64,000 bases of DNA from GCA-2683825 sp965662355 (lineage in GTDB: Bacteria; Planctomycetota; UBA1135; GCA-002686595): assembly GCA_965662355.1 (NCBI GenBank), contig CBFIHP010000001.1:535106-599105 (forward strand). The letters run 5' to 3'. How positions within the stretch are numbered: position 1 is the first letter of the stretch; each line of letters begins with the position of its first letter. The notes under the pieces were generated by a model that made no database searches, was not told where the DNA came from, and saw nothing but the letters and a program-made list of their open reading frames with translations. Both the position numbers and the translations under genes were made by a program. This document shows, in pieces, positions 61,090 to 64,000 of this stretch.

Positions 61090-61817
61090 TTCTTCGTCAG
61101 TTCATCGGTTCCGAGGAAGCGCTGGTCCTTGTTCATGTACCAGCGCCGTGTCTTGGGGATCTTGATCCCCGAGATGTCGCTCAGCCCTTCGAAGACGATC
61201 GTCTCGCCGTCGCGCGCCGGGTCCTCTCGATCGAAACGACACCCCAGCAACTGTGACGTCTCGGGGTCGAAGTAGAAGGTCCAGATGTCGCTGCCTACCT
61301 CGGGTGAAAAGGTAGCCCGGATCGTTCGTACCGACTTGCCCTCGAAATCGGTATCGCCCACACCGGGCTCGATCTGCACGCTCGGCACGCGCAAGCACAT
61401 CGGCAGTCCGGCGAGGAAGCCCAGGTAGTCCCGCCAGAAAAAGCCGCCATCGCGGGTGAGGCCCATCGACTGGCGGAGTTCCTCGCTGAGGTCCTCTTCG
61501 CCATCGACTCGCGCCCAGACATCGGGCCCCTCGACGCGGTACTCGAGCGCCGAGCCCTTGCGGTCTCCCTGTAGCGAGAACGTCCCGTCCGCGGCGATCA
61601 CGATGTCGAACAGGTAGCTGACCTGCCCGTTCGGGCGCGAGCTCTTCCACGTGAAATCCATGGCCCCGCGACCCCATTGGGTATCGGGATCATGGAAACG
61701 TATCGAATGCTCCAGCAAGCCCTCGGCGCCGCCTCGACTCAGCCCCAGCGAGCTACATGAGGCCAAAACGAACAGCCCGATCAGGGCTGTGCACAGGCGG
61801 GAAATCCTCTGTCGCAT
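61086..61817 (-). CDS. Lipoprotein, DUF6503-like
   Basis: A 243-residue lipoprotein from ATG 61817 (CTALIGLFVLASCSSLG, lipobox LASC). The mature part starts LLEHSIRFHDPDTQWGRGAMDF and contains TIRATFSPEVGSDIWTFYFDPETSQLLGCRFDRED and FEGLSDISGIKIPKTRRWYMNKD, which resemble DUF6503-type outer-membrane lipoprotein carriers of lipid-binding fold. A longer open frame exists up to 62150 but overlaps the flavoprotein gene. It follows the flavoprotein by 103 bases on the same strand. Confidence 0.72.
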   Translation of the reverse strand: MRQRISRLCTALIGLFVLASCSSLGLSRGGAEGLLEHSIRFHDPDTQWGRGAMDFTWKSSRPNGQVSYLFDIVIAADGTFSLQGDRKGSALEYRVEGPDVWARVDGEEDLSEELRQSMGLTRDGGFFWRDYLGFLAGLPMCLRVPSVQIEPGVGDTDFEGKSVRTIRATFSPEVGSDIWTFYFDPETSQLLGCRFDREDPARDGETIVFEGLSDISGIKIPKTRRWYMNKDQRFLGTDELTKN

Positions 61818-61920
61818 CCGCAGATTCGAAGCGATCAGGGCTCCGCCGGCCAGCCTTTTGCCGGGTCTTTGGATTTTCTCGATGGCTGTCAGGACCGGAA
61901 CAACAGGGCAACTCGCTTGT

Positions 61921-63741
61921 TCATAACGACTCCTGCACCGCACGCCATCCCTGATCGATAGCCGACTCGGTCGTGGCCGAAGCCCCGGCGTCGGAATTGG
62001 CGATCGCGATCCGTCCGCAGCGCCTACGACCCCGGACCCACGGCTTGTCCTCGTCCGCAGCATAGTCCGGCTCCCACAGCAGATCCGGGCTGTAGGCGTA
62101 CCCATGGGGCCAGCGGTTGACGGTGATGGCGTGGATGTCGCGTCCCGCATCGAAACCAGCCGACGACAGAGCCTGGTCGAGCTGATCGCGAACGTGGTGC
62201 TCGAAGACGTCGAACGACGTGCTCAAGAGCCTTCGTCTTGCCTCCCGCCACTGCTCCGGTCCCCGAATGTCCGGCGAATGGTGTACGTGGCACATGTGGA
62301 GAATCATCGGGTCGTCCGGAGTCTGGGCGTGCTCGTAACCGCCCAAAGAGACCGGATAGTCCAGCTCGACCTGTTTGTAGAATTCGTTGGTGTAGTACAC
62401 GAAATCGAGACCCAGTTCGGCGAACGGCCGCCAGTTCGGAACAAGAATTTTGACGTAGCAGAGCGGCACCTTGACCGCATAGGAAAGAGCCTCCCTCTGC
62501 GCGTCGGGTAGATCCGGGCACAGAAATGGAATCGCTGCGTTGTAGCAGGCCATGATGCATTTGTCCGCGCGAATCGTATGGGCCTCGCCGCCGTGCACGA
62601 ACGTGACGTCGACCGCCTCGGAGTCCTTCGTATGCGCGGCCTGGACGACCGTGCTGTTGAGCCGAATCCGAACGTCGCCACCTCGGTCGAGCTTCGAGTA
62701 GTCGATCCGCGATGTCACGACGTCTTTCATCGTCGAGCCCGGTACCGCCTCCGGGATCAGCGCCCGGACGAGAAGCCGGGCCACCGAAGCGTTGCCATCG
62801 GGGAAATGAAAGATGTAGGGCTCGTCGCCGCGTTGTCCTTCGCGCTTCAGCGTATGGTCCAGTCCGGGCATGCCGCCGTCGTACGACTGCACCGAAGTTG
62901 CCGGGATCTCGTCGGTGCCGACGCACCAATAGCTCATTCCCCAACGTCGAAACATGGCGAGAACCTGCTCGTCGACCTTGACGTAGTCGCGCAGGAACGC
63001 CTCGTAGCTCACACGCCGCAGCCTCTCGTGCTTCTCGTTTTGGGATAGACCGGGGAGATAGTCCTTTGCCTCGGTCCACAACCGAACGAGATCCTTCTTC
63101 GCCTGCTCGTTCATCGGCGTCTGCGCCGCGAAGTCCGCCCAGGGGATCTTGTTGTAGCCGACGACGAGTTTTCGTTCACCGTAGGTCGCGGCGTCGAAAA
63201 CGATGCCTTTGCTCAACCCCATGGAAGCGTAGAGCTTCTGGTCATAGGCCTGATAGAACTCCTGCGTATCGATTCCGATATCGACCAGTAGATCCTTCGC
63301 GACACGACTATAGGACGAGGGCGTATCGATCGATTCGGTTCCGCCGTAGCCGATCCGGGTCTTGCCGTCGATGCGGAACTCGTTGCGTTTGGCGTGACCA
63401 CCGAAGTCGTCGTGATTGTCGAGGACGAGCACGCGCGAGCCCGGTCGGCTCTGGCGATAGAAATGTGCTGCCGAGAGTCCGCTGATGCCGCCACCGACGA
63501 CGACGAGATCGTAGTGCTCTTCGGGTTCGGCGACCGGCCAGCTCGTGCCCGCCACACGCGCGTGCATCGTTTCCCAGGAGCCGTCATGGCTTCCGCGCAG
63601 GCCGCTGAACGCCGGAGGGTAGTAGTCGGCCCCCAGGGTGAACCGAGAAGCTTTGGGGAGGCTCGAACACGCACCAAAAAGGGAGGTGCCGATCGCAACC
63701 TGCGTGCCGTTGAGAAAGTCGCGTCTCGTGATGTGAGTCAT
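61921..63741 (-). CDS. Tat-exported FAD-dependent oxidoreductase (spermidine dehydrogenase-like)
   Basis: A 606-residue flavoprotein. The N-terminus has a Tat signal (TRRDFLNGTQVAIGTSLFGACSS). The FAD-binding dinucleotide fold is LVVVGGGISGLSAAHFYRQ (about residues 79-97), followed by VLVLDNHDDFGGHAKRNEF. Later come TRIGYGGTESID, RRWGMSYWCVGTDEIPA, FHFPDGNASVARLLVRALIP and the C-terminal TVNRWPHGYAY with GRIAIANSDAGASATTESAIDQGWRAV, which closes the FAD site. The overall plan matches spermidine dehydrogenase/NAD(P)-binding-like amine oxidases of proteobacteria. The substrate is not certain. Probably periplasmic. Confidence 0.88.
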   Translation of the reverse strand: MTHITRRDFLNGTQVAIGTSLFGACSSLPKASRFTLGADYYPPAFSGLRGSHDGSWETMHARVAGTSWPVAEPEEHYDLVVVGGGISGLSAAHFYRQSRPGSRVLVLDNHDDFGGHAKRNEFRIDGKTRIGYGGTESIDTPSSYSRVAKDLLVDIGIDTQEFYQAYDQKLYASMGLSKGIVFDAATYGERKLVVGYNKIPWADFAAQTPMNEQAKKDLVRLWTEAKDYLPGLSQNEKHERLRRVSYEAFLRDYVKVDEQVLAMFRRWGMSYWCVGTDEIPATSVQSYDGGMPGLDHTLKREGQRGDEPYIFHFPDGNASVARLLVRALIPEAVPGSTMKDVVTSRIDYSKLDRGGDVRIRLNSTVVQAAHTKDSEAVDVTFVHGGEAHTIRADKCIMACYNAAIPFLCPDLPDAQREALSYAVKVPLCYVKILVPNWRPFAELGLDFVYYTNEFYKQVELDYPVSLGGYEHAQTPDDPMILHMCHVHHSPDIRGPEQWREARRRLLSTSFDVFEHHVRDQLDQALSSAGFDAGRDIHAITVNRWPHGYAYSPDLLWEPDYAADEDKPWVRGRRRCGRIAIANSDAGASATTESAIDQGWRAVQESL

Positions 63742-64000
63742 ATCCTCATCTACCTATGACACCCGCGACCAGCGCTGACGGTCCTACACATATGCGGGTT
63801 CGATTCACTCACCAACACTACCGTCGCACCCGCGCTACGCCAATCACGGGTGTTGGTGCACGAATCCCTGGGCCGACAACGCTTGGAAGGCCTCTCGGAG
63901 CCATTTTCTGTCCGGGGCTGCTACGCGCCCGTCATCTGAAGTCCCAGAGAGCTGAGGCGTTGCTCGCCTGCAATGCCCTGAACCGGATGTTCGAACTCGG
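63742..64000. other. Right end of the window, no gene seen
   Basis: I see no supported gene, repeat or RNA in these 259 bases. The promoter of the flavoprotein gene should lie in the first part. Confidence 0.5.

Noticed and set aside
61818..62150. N-terminal extension of the DUF6503-like lipoprotein
   Set aside because: It overlaps the flavoprotein gene on the same strand and lacks a signal; the lipobox start is 61817.

Overview
The window is GC-rich DNA packed with bacterial genes on both strands. It holds about 43 protein genes, one decayed gene fragment and no rRNA, tRNA, CRISPR array or transposon that I can see. The mix suggests an environmental, probably aquatic, Gram-negative member of Planctomycetota or a neighbouring deep lineage: a giant PKD-repeat secreted protein, a sulfatase, di-haem oxidoreductases, an ECF sigma/anti-sigma/CHAT operon, PQQ-like and tricorn-like proteins, and many lipoproteins and Tat or Sec exported proteins. 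That assignment is an inference from gene content only.

Layout. 1-3.9 kb: the tail of a gene, a methyltransferase, and a DUF2868/DUF3482 membrane-GTPase pair. 3.9-12.5 kb: one 2841-residue secreted protein built mainly of 29 tandem PKD domains with an exact 83-residue period. 12.7-16.7 kb: tag, a stand-alone receiver, a TraF-like outer-membrane protein and an L-serine dehydratase. 16.9-24.3 kb: two di-haem lipoprotein or exported oxidoreductases, a matrixin-like metalloprotease and a large hybrid sensor kinase, all on the plus strand. 24.6-31.4 kb: a polysaccharide O-acetylation operon (AlgX-like, LamG, AlgI-like MBOAT, and a protein with two AlgX/AlgJ-like domains). 31.5-39.9 kb, minus strand: HutD-like, pirin, a sulfatase fused to a solute-binding domain, then ECF sigma, zinc anti-sigma with TPR, and a secreted TPR-CHAT protease. 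40.2-42.4 kb: ATP-grasp, ferritin-like DUF455 and ClpS. 42.5-48.2 kb: a YihY-type membrane protein, small lipoproteins, a dioxygenase, a sialidase-like protein and a TIM-barrel isomerase. 48.5-57.6 kb: a tricorn-like protease, an SGNH hydrolase, a prolyl oligopeptidase, an S41 peptidase with its MarR regulator and operator, and small proteins. 57.6-63.7 kb: a PQQ-propeller protein with EF hands, an FGE-like protein, a HAD phosphatase, a lipoprotein and a Tat-exported flavoprotein.

The most notable find lies at 44513-45028 on the minus strand, where ordinary gene calling sees only fragments. One continuous frame, broken only by two TGA codons, encodes a 171-residue lipoprotein with two ferredoxin-like/heavy-metal-associated-like domains. 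Each TGA sits where the first cysteine of the metal-binding loop would be. Each is followed at the right distance by a hairpin with a GU-containing five-base loop, and the two hairpins resemble each other closely. I read this as a selenoprotein with two selenocysteines (Sec38 and Sec110) and two bacterial SECIS elements. The Sec machinery (selA, selB, selC, selD) is not in the window.
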